64,000 nt of DNA from Iamia sp035765045 (GTDB taxonomy: Bacteria; Actinomycetota; Acidimicrobiia; Acidimicrobiales; Iamiaceae): NCBI GenBank assembly GCA_035765045.1, contig DASTYI010000002.1:1-64000 (forward strand). Direction: 5' to 3'. The translations under genes were made by a program, and so were the position numbers. This document shows positions 27,935-36,473 of this stretch, one piece after another. A model generated the notes under the pieces. That model was given only the letters and a program-made list of their open reading frames with translations. It was not told where the DNA came from and did no database searches. Every line of letters begins with the position of its first letter. Within the stretch, counting starts at the first letter, position 1.

Positions 27935-28738
27935 ATGGACCTCGACGACGTGCCCAACCTGAAGCTGGAGCGGGAGACGCTCGTCGACCGGCTGACGGTC
28001 CAGCTCCGCCAGCAGATCCTCTCGGGGCGCCCCGCCCCCGGCGAGGCCATGCCGGTCGAGCGCGAGCTGTGCGAGGCCTTCGGGGTCGGGCGCACCACCG
28101 TGCGCGAGGCCCTCCACGGGCTGATCGCCGCCGGCTTCCTCGTGCGGGAGCGGCGCCAGCTGATCGTCGTCGACCGCAACCGCATCCCCGACCACGAGGT
28201 CGACTACGCCGCCCTGGCCGCCCGGCTCTCGGTCACCGACGTCTTCGAGACCCGCAAGGCGCTCGAGGCCAAGGCCGTCGAGCTGGCCGCCCGGAGCTGG
28301 GCCGAGGACGACATCGTCGTCCTGCGCGAGGCCCTGGAGGCGATGCGCGACGTGACCGGGCCCGAGTACCACGCCGCCGACGTCGCCTTCCACCTGACGA
28401 TCGTCCGGCTGGCCAAGAACGCCGTCCTCCAGCAGGTCTACGAGGACGCCCAGCACCTCTTCTTCAAGCTCCCCGGGTTCTGGCGGGTCTTCGCCGGCCA
28501 GGCCCCGGCCCGCCAGGGCAAGCCGATCACCGGCTGGGAGGGCCACCGCACGGTGGTCGACGCCATCGAGGCCCGCGACGCCGAGGCCGCCGTGCGGGCC
28601 AACACCGAGCTGCTCGACCGTGTCGAGCGGACCCTGATCGAGCGCCTGGCCGGCGCCGGGAAGCTCCCCGGCCCCGACGGCGCCGCCACCCCGGGAGCGA
28701 TCCCGAACCCCACCCCCCTCACCAGGAGCGACGGCTGA
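27935..28738 (+). CDS. GntR family (FadR subfamily) transcriptional regulator
   Basis: 267 residues. N-terminal winged helix (about 14-80; VERELCEAFGVGRTTVREALHGL) and C-terminal all-helical FCD ligand domain (about 95-235) with a likely metal or acid-binding set including D(V)AFHLTIV and the H in WEGHRTVV. FadR-type proteins usually repress catabolic operons and are released by a pathway carboxylic acid. It is the first gene of the 19-gene run and overlaps the amidohydrolase start by one base. GGGAGGG precedes the ATG. Confidence 0.9.
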   Translation: MDLDDVPNLKLERETLVDRLTVQLRQQILSGRPAPGEAMPVERELCEAFGVGRTTVREALHGLIAAGFLVRERRQLIVVDRNRIPDHEVDYAALAARLSVTDVFETRKALEAKAVELAARSWAEDDIVVLREALEAMRDVTGPEYHAADVAFHLTIVRLAKNAVLQQVYEDAQHLFFKLPGFWRVFAGQAPARQGKPITGWEGHRTVVDAIEARDAEAAVRANTELLDRVERTLIERLAGAGKLPGPDGAATPGAIPNPTPLTRSDG

Positions 28739-30003
28739 TGCGCCAGGGCTACAAGGTCATCGACGTGGACACCCACGTCACACCGAGCATCGAGGTGCTC
28801 ATGCGGTACGCCGACGACGTGCTGAAGGCGCGGGCCGCCGAGCTCGAGCCCTTCACCCGCATGACCACGCCGGTCGCCGGGCGGGGCCACCCCACCACCG
28901 AGTACGGCGTGGTCCGGGTCAACCCGTACCCCTTCGAGCGGATGGCCGGGCGCAAGCTGGGCGAGGCCGACGAGGCCACCGTCGGCGCCGGCGCCCGGGG
29001 GGCGCTGGAGGGGCGCACGTCGAACGACGCCCGCAAGCCCGTCCACGAGCGCATCCAGCACGACAACCCCGAGGGCCGGCTGCTCGACATGGACGTCGAG
29101 GGGGTCGACATCGACCTGATCATCCCCGGCACCTGGGCGCCGGGCAGCTCGGCCCTGGAGATCGAGCTGGCCAAGTCGATGCACCGGGCCTACCACCGCT
29201 ACATGACCGACTACTGCGGCACCGACAGCCGCCGGCTCAAGGGCATCGCCCTGGCCCACGCCGGTGACCCGAAGGCCGCCGCCGCCGAGCTGGAGAAGCT
29301 GGTCGAGCAGGACTGGGTGGCCGGCGTCTGGCCGGTGCTGCCCGAGGGCCTGCCGGTCGACGACCCCGACCTGGACCCGATCTTCGCCGTGATGAACGAG
29401 GCCGAGCTGCCGATCGTCCACCACTCCTTCTTCTACGAGGCGCCCTACTTCCCCGGCTACCGCGACGTGTGGGGCAACGCCGCCTTCGCCCGCACCGCGG
29501 CCCACGTCTGGGGCGCCCAGCGCCTCCTCGGCTACGTGCTGATCTCCGGGATGCTGGAGCGGTACCCGAACCTCAAGGTCGGCTGCGTCGAGACGGGCCA
29601 CGGCTGGCTGCCCAACTTCATCATCCGGCTCGACAAGCAGATCCGCTTCGTCAAGGGCGGCACCGTCCCGCCCGAGCTCAAGCACACCCCGCTGGAGTTC
29701 GTCGAGGCCGGTCGCCTCTTCTGCGCCATCGAGGCCTTCGAGGGCGCCCAGATGACCAAGTCGGTCGTCGACATCCTCGGGCCCAACGTCCTGATGTACG
29801 AGTCGGACTTCCCCCACCCCGAGTGCATGTTCCCCGACTCGGTCGACCACGTCCTGGCCTGGAAGGACCTCCTCGGCGAGGAGGCCACCCGCAAGCTGAT
29901 GGCCGAGAACGCCATGGAGTACCTGCGGCTCACCACCACGCCCTGGAACACGCCCGGCCCGGACGGGAGCGCTCCGCTCGGCACCGAGACGGCGCAGGCC
30001 TGA
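28738..30003 (+). CDS. Amidohydrolase-2 family enzyme (metal-dependent hydrolase or decarboxylase)
   Basis: 421 residues. TIM-barrel amidohydrolase_2 features: DVDTH near the N-terminus (Asp11, His13), IVHHSF on a central strand, ETGHGWLPNFIIRLD, and the catalytic Asp357 in YESDFPHPE. The family includes ACMSD and gamma-resorcylate decarboxylase as well as hydrolases of unknown substrate. Its place directly after the regulator and beside UbiD, HpaB and cupin genes suggests action on an aromatic or ring-cleavage acid. The first motif is DxH with Val in place of the second His, as in many members. Confidence 0.85.
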   Translation: MRQGYKVIDVDTHVTPSIEVLMRYADDVLKARAAELEPFTRMTTPVAGRGHPTTEYGVVRVNPYPFERMAGRKLGEADEATVGAGARGALEGRTSNDARKPVHERIQHDNPEGRLLDMDVEGVDIDLIIPGTWAPGSSALEIELAKSMHRAYHRYMTDYCGTDSRRLKGIALAHAGDPKAAAAELEKLVEQDWVAGVWPVLPEGLPVDDPDLDPIFAVMNEAELPIVHHSFFYEAPYFPGYRDVWGNAAFARTAAHVWGAQRLLGYVLISGMLERYPNLKVGCVETGHGWLPNFIIRLDKQIRFVKGGTVPPELKHTPLEFVEAGRLFCAIEAFEGAQMTKSVVDILGPNVLMYESDFPHPECMFPDSVDHVLAWKDLLGEEATRKLMAENAMEYLRLTTTPWNTPGPDGSAPLGTETAQA

Positions 30004-30004
30004 C

Positions 30005-30457
30005 ATGGACACCGACGACGCCCTGGAGCTGATCGCCATCGCCCGGGACGTCGGGCGGGAGATGGGCCTCACCGTGACCGCCGCCGTGGTCGACGCCGCC
30101 GGGCACCCGGTGGCGCTGGCCCGGGGGAAGAGCTGGCACGGCCCCTACCTCGCCATGGGGAAGGCCCGGCTCGCCGCCGCCTTCCGCAAGCCCACCACGG
30201 TGCTGCTCGAGCAGTGGGAGGACCGCCCCCTGTTCGCCCAGAGCCTCACCGAGGTCATCCCCCAGGGCGTGACCCTGAACCCGGGGGGACACCCGGTCAT
30301 CCTGGACGGAGCCTGCATCGGCGCCCTCGGCGTCGGCGGGGGCCGGCCCGACCAGGACGGCCAGGTCGCCGAGCGCGCCGTCGTGGCGTTCGGCGAGCGC
30401 GGTCCCGGCGGATCTCGCGACGACCACCACCCCACCAGTCCCGGGGGCGGCGGCTGA
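30005..30457 (+). CDS. GlcG/HbpS-like (DUF336) protein
   Basis: 150 residues with the family pattern GLTVTAAVVDAAGHPVALAR and a conserved glycine-rich segment near GALGVGGG. No signal peptide is visible. DUF336 proteins occur in many catabolic operons as cofactor- or ligand-binding accessory proteins; a few bind haem. It lies one base after the amidohydrolase stop. The exact role is unknown. Confidence 0.8.
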   Translation: MDTDDALELIAIARDVGREMGLTVTAAVVDAAGHPVALARGKSWHGPYLAMGKARLAAAFRKPTTVLLEQWEDRPLFAQSLTEVIPQGVTLNPGGHPVILDGACIGALGVGGGRPDQDGQVAERAVVAFGERGPGGSRDDHHPTSPGGGG

Positions 30458-30519
30458 CCACGTCCGCCGCCCCCGACCTCCTCCACCGCCGCACCGGATC
30501 CTCCAGGAGCCCACCACCC

Positions 30520-32061
30520 ATGACCCGCTACCCCCTGCTTCGACGCGCCTGTCTGGCCGTCCTCGTACCCACCCTCCTCGCCACCGCCGCCTGTGGCGGG
30601 GCCGGCAACGACAACGCCTCCGCCAGCTCGGGCGGCGACGGCGACGGTGGGACCACCTCGGTCACCATCAGCGTCACCTCCGAGCCCGACACCCTCGACG
30701 CCCAGCTCGTGAACGACCGCAACGCCCGGGTGTTCACCTCGAACCTCTACGAGTCGCTGCTGGGCCGGGATTCCGAGGGCAAGGTCGTCCCCCGGCTGGC
30801 CGAGAGCTTCGAGGCCGAGGGCGACTCGGCCTGGCGCTTCACCCTGCGCGACGACGTCACCTTCCACGACGGCACGCCGTTCGACGCCGAGACCGTCGTG
30901 TTCTCGGTGGAGCGCATGCTCGACGAGGAGTTCGACACCCAGCGCACCTCGTACATCGAGGGCATCACCGGCGCCGAGGTCGTCGACGAGACCACCGTCG
31001 ACATCCTCACCGACGGCACCCTCGCCACCCTGCCGATCCAGGCCACCCAGATCCCGATGGTGTCGCCCGAGTCGGCCGACGACCTCGACGCCAACCCGAT
31101 CGGCACCGGGCCCTACAAGTTCGTGCGGTGGGACCGGGGCTCGCAGATGGTCGCCGAGAAGAACGAGGACTACTGGGGCGAGGAGCCCGAGATCGACGAG
31201 TTCACCGTCAAGATCGTCCCCGACAACCAGACCGCCCTGGCCGCCCTCCAGTCGGGCGAGGTCGACCTGGTGATCGACATCCTCCCCGAGCAGCGCGACC
31301 TCGCCCCCGAGACGATCTCGGTGCCGGGGTCGGAGTTCAGCTACGTCGCCTTCAACACCTACCTCCCGGCGCTGGAGTCGCCCGAGGTCCGGGTGGCCAT
31401 CAACATGGCCATCGACAAGGAGGCCCTGGCCGAGACGGTCTACGAGGGCGAGGCCCAGCCCAACCACGCCCAGAACCTGAGCGAGGGGATGCTCGGCTTC
31501 AACCCCGACCTCGACCCCATCCCCTACGACCCCGAGGGGGCCCGGGAGATGCTCGAGGAGGCCGGCTACGACTTCGACACCACCCTCGAGCTCAACGTCC
31601 CGATCGCCCGGTACCTGAAGGGTGAGGAGACCGTCGAGTTCCTGGCCGGCCAGCTGGCCGAGGTCGGCGTCAAGACCGAGGTGATCCGCACCGACTTCAA
31701 CCAGTACCGGGAGGACGGTCGCATCCCCGGCACCGAGCCCGGCGCCATGGACCTCAAGTACGGGTGGAACTCCAACGAGTTCGCCGACGGCAGCCGGATC
31801 CTCAGCCACATCACCTGCGACGGCCCCAGCTCCAAGATCTGCATCCCCGAGGTCGACGAGCTGATGCAGGCGGCCGCCAGCACCCTCGACGACGAGGCCC
31901 GGGCCGAGGCCTACCAGGAGGTCTGGGCGATCCTCCGGGACGACCCCTACGCCATCTACCTCCTCCAGCAGAACCTGCTCTACGGCACCTCCGAGCGCCT
32001 GGTGTGGGAGCCCCGTCCCGACGACGAGTACTACGTCGCCGAGATGGCGGTCGAGGGCTAG
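30520..32061 (+). CDS. Family 5 (peptide/nickel-type) ABC substrate-binding lipoprotein
   Basis: 513 residues. The signal peptide ends in lipobox TAAC (Cys25), followed by a Ser/Gly/Asp-rich linker and the SBP_bac_5 fold, with signatures LAESFEAEGDSAWRFTLRDD, FHDGTPFDAETVVFS and NPIGTGPYKF. Such proteins bind oligopeptides, dipeptides or other amides. It precedes two permeases and two ATPases, making a complete importer. AGGAG lies upstream of the ATG. Confidence 0.92.
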   Translation: MTRYPLLRRACLAVLVPTLLATAACGGAGNDNASASSGGDGDGGTTSVTISVTSEPDTLDAQLVNDRNARVFTSNLYESLLGRDSEGKVVPRLAESFEAEGDSAWRFTLRDDVTFHDGTPFDAETVVFSVERMLDEEFDTQRTSYIEGITGAEVVDETTVDILTDGTLATLPIQATQIPMVSPESADDLDANPIGTGPYKFVRWDRGSQMVAEKNEDYWGEEPEIDEFTVKIVPDNQTALAALQSGEVDLVIDILPEQRDLAPETISVPGSEFSYVAFNTYLPALESPEVRVAINMAIDKEALAETVYEGEAQPNHAQNLSEGMLGFNPDLDPIPYDPEGAREMLEEAGYDFDTTLELNVPIARYLKGEETVEFLAGQLAEVGVKTEVIRTDFNQYREDGRIPGTEPGAMDLKYGWNSNEFADGSRILSHITCDGPSSKICIPEVDELMQAAASTLDDEARAEAYQEVWAILRDDPYAIYLLQQNLLYGTSERLVWEPRPDDEYYVAEMAVEG

Positions 32062-32091
32062 GCCCGCCGGGCCCGACGCTCCGGATCCACC

Positions 32092-33096
32092 ATGGCTGCG
32101 ACCACCCTCCCCCCCGAACCCACCGTCGCTCCCGACGGGGCCGTCCCCGTGCCCCGTCGGAAGCGGCGGCGCAAGCGCCTCGCCCTCAACCGGCTCCGCG
32201 ACGGGCTGATCGTCCTCTTCCTCGTGCTGACGGCGATCTTCCTGCTCGGCGCCGTCGTGGGCGACCCGGCCGAGTCGCTGGCGCCCCCGGAGGCCACCCA
32301 GGAGCAGGTCGACCGGATCCGGTCGAACCTGGGCCTGGACCGGCCGCTGGTGGCGCAGGCCGGGGAGTACTACTCCGGCCTGGTCCGGGGGGACCTGGGG
32401 GAGTCGCTGGTGATCGCCCGCAACCAGCCGGCCCTGCCGCTGGTGGTGGAGCGCCTGCCCTCGACCATCCGGCTCACGATCGCCGGGCTGCTGTTCTCCG
32501 TGCTCCTCGGGGTGGTCCCCGGCATCGTCGCCGGGGTCCGCCCCGGGTCCCTGGTGGACCGGGTCGGCACCTTCCTCGCCACCGCCGGGGTCTCGTTCCC
32601 CTACTTCTGGTTCGGCCAGATCCTGATCCTGGTCGTCGCCGTCCAGCTCAAGTGGGTGTCGGTGCTGCCCGGCAACGACGTCAGCGCCTACCTGCTGCCG
32701 GGGATCACCCTCGGCATCCACCACGGCGGCCGGCTGTTCCAGCTGGTGCGGTCGGCCACGCTCGACGAGCTCGACAAGAGCTACGTCACCGTGGCCCAGA
32801 GCAAGGGCCTCGGCTACTACGCCGTCGTCCTGCGCCACATCCTCCGCAACATCGGCGTGGTGCTGGCCACCATGGTCGGCTGGGAGTACGCCCGGATGTG
32901 GGGCGGCACCGTCTTCCTGATCGAGTTCACCTTCGCCTGGCCCGGGATCGGGAAGCTGGTGACCGAGGCGGCCCAGCGCCACGACTTCCACGTCGTCCAG
33001 GCCGGGGTGGTGGTCGCCGGGATCTTCGTGGTGGTCGCCAACCTGGTGGTCGACGTCATGTCGGCCGCCATCGACAAGCGGGTGGAGGTCAGCTGA
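32092..33096 (+). CDS. ABC importer permease, DppB type
   Basis: 334 residues, six membrane helices. The long loop after the first helix, with the pattern IRSNLGLDRPLVAQ, is characteristic of DppB/OppB-type permeases, and the EAA-like coupling helix is near SYVTVAQSKGLG. It overlaps the next gene by TGATG. An Arg/Lys-rich N-terminal extension of about 35 residues is somewhat longer than usual. Confidence 0.92.
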   Translation: MAATTLPPEPTVAPDGAVPVPRRKRRRKRLALNRLRDGLIVLFLVLTAIFLLGAVVGDPAESLAPPEATQEQVDRIRSNLGLDRPLVAQAGEYYSGLVRGDLGESLVIARNQPALPLVVERLPSTIRLTIAGLLFSVLLGVVPGIVAGVRPGSLVDRVGTFLATAGVSFPYFWFGQILILVVAVQLKWVSVLPGNDVSAYLLPGITLGIHHGGRLFQLVRSATLDELDKSYVTVAQSKGLGYYAVVLRHILRNIGVVLATMVGWEYARMWGGTVFLIEFTFAWPGIGKLVTEAAQRHDFHVVQAGVVVAGIFVVVANLVVDVMSAAIDKRVEVS

Positions 33097-33968
33097 TGGC
33101 CACCGTCGTGATCGTCGACGACCCGATCCGCCTCGGGCACCGGTCCTGGCTGTCGAAGGTCCGGGGCCGGGGGTGGTGGGGCTGGGTCGCCGTGCTCGTC
33201 CTCATCGGCGCCTTCGCCGTCGCCGGCGGGCTGATCAGCCCCTACGACCACACCCAGCAGGTGCCCCGGGAGAAGTTCCTCTCGCCCCTGGAGAGCGGGT
33301 CGCGGGGCCTCCACGTCTTCGGCACCGACGAGCTCGGCCGCGACGTGCTGTCCCAGGTGATCGCCGGCGCCCGCCTCACCCTCTTCATCGCCATGGCCGC
33401 CACCCTGATCGGGGCGTCGATCGGCTGCCTGCTCGGGATGCTGGCCGGCTACCTCGGCGGCTGGGTCGACCGGGTGGTGATGCGGCTGACCGAGGCGCAG
33501 ACGGCGATGCCGATGTTCCTCGTGGCCCTGCTCCTGCTGTCGAGCCTGGGGCCGAGCGTCTGGAACCTGATCGCCATCCTCCCGACCTACATCTGGCCCA
33601 CCTTCGCCCGGCTGATCCGGGGCGAGACGCTGCGGATGCGGAGCGCCGCCTTCGTCGAGGCCGCCGTCACCATCGGCTGCCGCACCCGGACGGTCCTGGC
33701 CCGCCACCTGCTGCCCAACCTGGCCTCCCGGGTCGGGGTGCTGCTGGCCATCAGCACCGGCCAGGTGATCCTCTCCGAGGCCGGGCTGTCGTTCATCGGC
33801 GCCGGCGTCCAGGACCCCGACGTCACGTGGGGGCTGCTCATCTCGGGCGGCCGCACCTACCTGACCGTCGCCTGGTGGCCGACCGTCTTCCCCGGCCTCT
33901 TCGCCGGGCTCACCGTGTTCGCCCTCAACGGCCTGGCCCGCCGCTTCACCGAGACAGGAGCCCGCTGA
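33096..33968 (+). CDS. ABC importer permease, DppC type
   Basis: 290 residues. N-terminal helix, then HVFGTDELGRDVLSQVIAGAR, the signature of DppC/OppC permeases, and the EAA coupling motif FVEAAVTIGCRTRTVLARHLLPN. It forms the second transmembrane half of the importer. It overlaps both neighbours by TGATG junctions. Confidence 0.93.
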   Translation: MATVVIVDDPIRLGHRSWLSKVRGRGWWGWVAVLVLIGAFAVAGGLISPYDHTQQVPREKFLSPLESGSRGLHVFGTDELGRDVLSQVIAGARLTLFIAMAATLIGASIGCLLGMLAGYLGGWVDRVVMRLTEAQTAMPMFLVALLLLSSLGPSVWNLIAILPTYIWPTFARLIRGETLRMRSAAFVEAAVTIGCRTRTVLARHLLPNLASRVGVLLAISTGQVILSEAGLSFIGAGVQDPDVTWGLLISGGRTYLTVAWWPTVFPGLFAGLTVFALNGLARRFTETGAR

Positions 33969-35026
33969 TGCGCGGTACGTCCGGACCCCTTCTGGAGGTC
34001 GAGGACCTCCACTGCTCGTTCCTCACGCCCCGGCGGGAGGTGCGGGCGGTCGACGGGGTCACCTTCGCCCTCGACCCCGGCGAGTCGCTCGGCGTGGTCG
34101 GGGAGAGCGGCAGCGGCAAGACCGTCACCGCCCTGTCGATGCTGCGCCTGTTCGGCCCGGCGTCGAAGGTGCGGCTCTCGGGCCGGGCCACCTTCGAGGG
34201 CGTCGACCTGCTGCGGGCCTCCCCGTCGCACCTGCGCAAGGTCCGGGGCGGCCGCATCGGCGTCGTCTTCCAGGACCCGCTGACCAGCCTCGACCCGGTG
34301 GTGCCGGTCGGCGAGCAGATCGCCGAGGCCATCCGGCTCCACAAGGACGTCACCCGCAAGGAGGCCCGGCGCAAGGCGATCGACCTCCTGGAGCGGGTCG
34401 GCATCCCCGACCCCGGGGGCCGGGCCGACGACCTGCCCCACCGCTTCAGCGGCGGCATGCGCCAGCGGATCATGATCGCCATGGCGATCAGCTGCGACCC
34501 GCAGCTGCTGATCGCCGACGAGGCCACCACCGCCCTCGACGCCACCGTCCAGGCCCAGATCCTCGCCCTCCTGCTGGAGCTGCGCCGGGACATGGGGATG
34601 GCGATGCTCGTCATCAGCCACGACCTCGGCGTCGTCGCCGCTCTCTGCGACACCGTCCAGGTGATGTACGCCGGCCGGCTGGCCGAGCGGGCGCCGACCA
34701 AGCCCCTGCTGGAGACGCCGGCCCACCCCTACAGCGAGGCCCTGGTCCGCCTGGTGCCCAAGCTCGACGACCGCACCCACCACCGGCTCCGGCCCATCCC
34801 GGGCCAGCCCCCGGTGTGGGTCTCGGCCGCCCCCGGCTGCCGCTTCGCCCCCCGTTGCGAGCGCAGCATCGACCGCTGCGACGACCACACCCCGCCGCTC
34901 ACCGAGATCGCCCCCGGCCACACCGCCTGGTGCTGGAAGGCCGAAACCCCCGTTCTGTCAACCCCCATGGACCTCAGCGGTACACGGGGATGGACAGAAC
35001 GGGACGAGCAGGAGGTCCACCCATGA
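33968..35026 (+). CDS. ABC importer ATPase, DppD type, with repeat-encoded C-terminus
   Basis: 352 residues. Walker A GESGSGKT, signature FSGGMRQR and Walker B LLIADEATTALD, with Ala replacing the usual Pro after the catalytic Glu, and the oligopeptide/dipeptide ABC C-terminal Cys-rich region (CRFAPRCERSIDRC). The last ~25 residues (from about ETPVLSTPMDLSG) are encoded by a 51-bp palindromic repeat at 34951-35001, so the natural end of the protein was probably near position 34950. The stop overlaps the next start. Confidence 0.92.
   Translation: MRGTSGPLLEVEDLHCSFLTPRREVRAVDGVTFALDPGESLGVVGESGSGKTVTALSMLRLFGPASKVRLSGRATFEGVDLLRASPSHLRKVRGGRIGVVFQDPLTSLDPVVPVGEQIAEAIRLHKDVTRKEARRKAIDLLERVGIPDPGGRADDLPHRFSGGMRQRIMIAMAISCDPQLLIADEATTALDATVQAQILALLLELRRDMGMAMLVISHDLGVVAALCDTVQVMYAGRLAERAPTKPLLETPAHPYSEALVRLVPKLDDRTHHRLRPIPGQPPVWVSAAPGCRFAPRCERSIDRCDDHTPPLTEIAPGHTAWCWKAETPVLSTPMDLSGTRGWTERDEQEVHP
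34951..35001. repeat. 51-bp palindromic repeat, copy A (inside dppD 3' end)
   Basis: Two imperfectly self-complementary arms of 23 bp flank the loop TCAGC. Outer arms CGTTCTGTC/GACAGAACG pair perfectly, and 19 of 23 arm positions pair overall. It is almost identical to copy B at 45621-45671; the only outer-arm difference is a T to G change matched by A to C on the other side, preserving pairing. It resembles an REP-type or MITE-like element and here supplies coding sequence. Confidence 0.75.
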
Positions 35027-36084
35027 CGATGCTCGCCCCCGACGACGTGGCCCCGGCCGCCCCCGAGCCGGAGCCGGCCGCCGTGCCCGTCCTCTCCATC
35101 GAGGACGCCAAGGTCACCTACGAGACGCCCCGGGGCGAGATCAGCCCGGTCGACGGCGTCTCGCTCCACGTGAAGCCGGGCGAGACGCTCGGGCTGGTGG
35201 GGGAGAGCGGCTGCGGCAAGTCGACCCTCGGCCGGCTGATCCTCCAGCTGGCCAAGGCCGACGCCGGCACCGTCACCTTCGACGGCGAGGACCTCACCTC
35301 GGTGTCCCGGTCCCGCATGCGCGCCCTGCGTCGCACCCTCCAGGTCATCTACCAGGACCCCCGGGGCTCGCTCGACCCCAAGATGACGATCCGCCAGATC
35401 GTGGCCGAGCCGCTCAAGGTCCACGGCCTGGCCAAGGGCGCCGCCCGCGACGCCAAGGCCGACGAGATGCTGCTGAGCGTCGGGCTCGACCCGCAGCTCG
35501 GCGATCGCAAGCCGGCCGAGCTCTCCGGCGGCCAGCAGCAGCGGGTCGGGATCGGCCGGGCGCTGATCACCGAGCCCAAGCTGATCGTCTGCGACGAGCC
35601 GGTGTCGGCCCTCGACGTCTCGGTCCAGGCCCAGGTGATCAACCTGCTCCAGGACCTCAAGGAGCGGACCGGCGTCGCCTACCTCTTCATCAGCCACAAC
35701 CTGGCCGTCGTCCGCCACCTGTCGGACCGGGTGGCGGTGATGTACCTGGGGCGCATCGTGGAGCAGGGACCGGTGCACGACGTCTTCGCCCGGCCCCTCC
35801 ACCCCTACAGCCGGGGGCTGCTGGCGTCGGTGCTGCGACCCGACGCCGACGCCCCCGAGCGGCTGGCCGAGGTGAACGAGCACATCCACGGCGACGTGCC
35901 CGGGTTCCACGAGGTGCCCCAGGGCTGCCGCTTCCACCCCCGCTGCCCCTACGCCACCGACCGGTGCCGGGAGGAGGTGCCGGAGCTGGAGAAGGCCACC
36001 GGCGACCACGCCCGCGACCACCACGTGGCCTGCCACCACTGGGAGGACATCGTGCCCCTGCCGACCGCCCTCCGGGCCCGCTGA
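35023..36084 (+). CDS. ABC importer ATPase, DppF type
   Basis: 353 residues. Walker A GESGCGKS, signature LSGGQQQR, Walker B LIVCDEPVSALD, and the C-terminal oligopeptide/dipeptide region with CRFHPRCPYATDRC. It pairs with the DppD-type ATPase. The ATG overlaps the dppD stop, and its Shine-Dalgarno (AGGAGG) lies directly after the palindromic repeat, so the repeat inserted just upstream of this site without destroying it. Confidence 0.93.
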   Translation: MTMLAPDDVAPAAPEPEPAAVPVLSIEDAKVTYETPRGEISPVDGVSLHVKPGETLGLVGESGCGKSTLGRLILQLAKADAGTVTFDGEDLTSVSRSRMRALRRTLQVIYQDPRGSLDPKMTIRQIVAEPLKVHGLAKGAARDAKADEMLLSVGLDPQLGDRKPAELSGGQQQRVGIGRALITEPKLIVCDEPVSALDVSVQAQVINLLQDLKERTGVAYLFISHNLAVVRHLSDRVAVMYLGRIVEQGPVHDVFARPLHPYSRGLLASVLRPDADAPERLAEVNEHIHGDVPGFHEVPQGCRFHPRCPYATDRCREEVPELEKATGDHARDHHVACHHWEDIVPLPTALRAR

Positions 36085-36473
36085 TGGCCCCGCAGCCGCA
36101 GGCCGTCCTGGTCGAGGGGCCACCGGCGCCGACCGGCCCCTTCCCCCACGCCACCGTCGTCGGCGACCTCGTCTACACCTCGGGCCAGGCCGGCCGCGAC
36201 CGGGAGACGGGGGAGATGGGCGACGTCGGGGCCCAGGTAGCCCAGGCCCTCCAGAACCTCGACGACATCCTCCACGGCGCCGGCTCCTGCCTCCAGCGGG
36301 CGGTCAAGGTGACCCTCTACCTGCGCGACGACGTCACCGACATGGCCGCCGTCAACGCCGCCTACGCCGCCGGCTTCCCCGAGCGCCGCCCGTCGCGCAG
36401 CTCGGTCTTCGTCTCTCGCCTGAAGAACCCCGACATGCTGGTCGAGATCGAGGTCGTGGCCGTTGTCCGCTGA
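36084..36473 (+). CDS. RidA/YjgF family protein
   Basis: 129 residues with the RidA pattern: FPHATVVGDLVYTSGQAGRD at the start, ALQNLDDILHGAG, and VTLYLRDDVTDMAAVN; the final RPSRSSVFVSRLKNP carries the Arg that binds substrate carboxylate in enamine deaminases. RidA proteins hydrolyse reactive enamines/imines; several act in aromatic-amine and aminomuconate-type pathways. That fits a nitrogen-containing intermediate in this operon (inference). Confidence 0.88.
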   Translation: MAPQPQAVLVEGPPAPTGPFPHATVVGDLVYTSGQAGRDRETGEMGDVGAQVAQALQNLDDILHGAGSCLQRAVKVTLYLRDDVTDMAAVNAAYAAGFPERRPSRSSVFVSRLKNPDMLVEIEVVAVVR

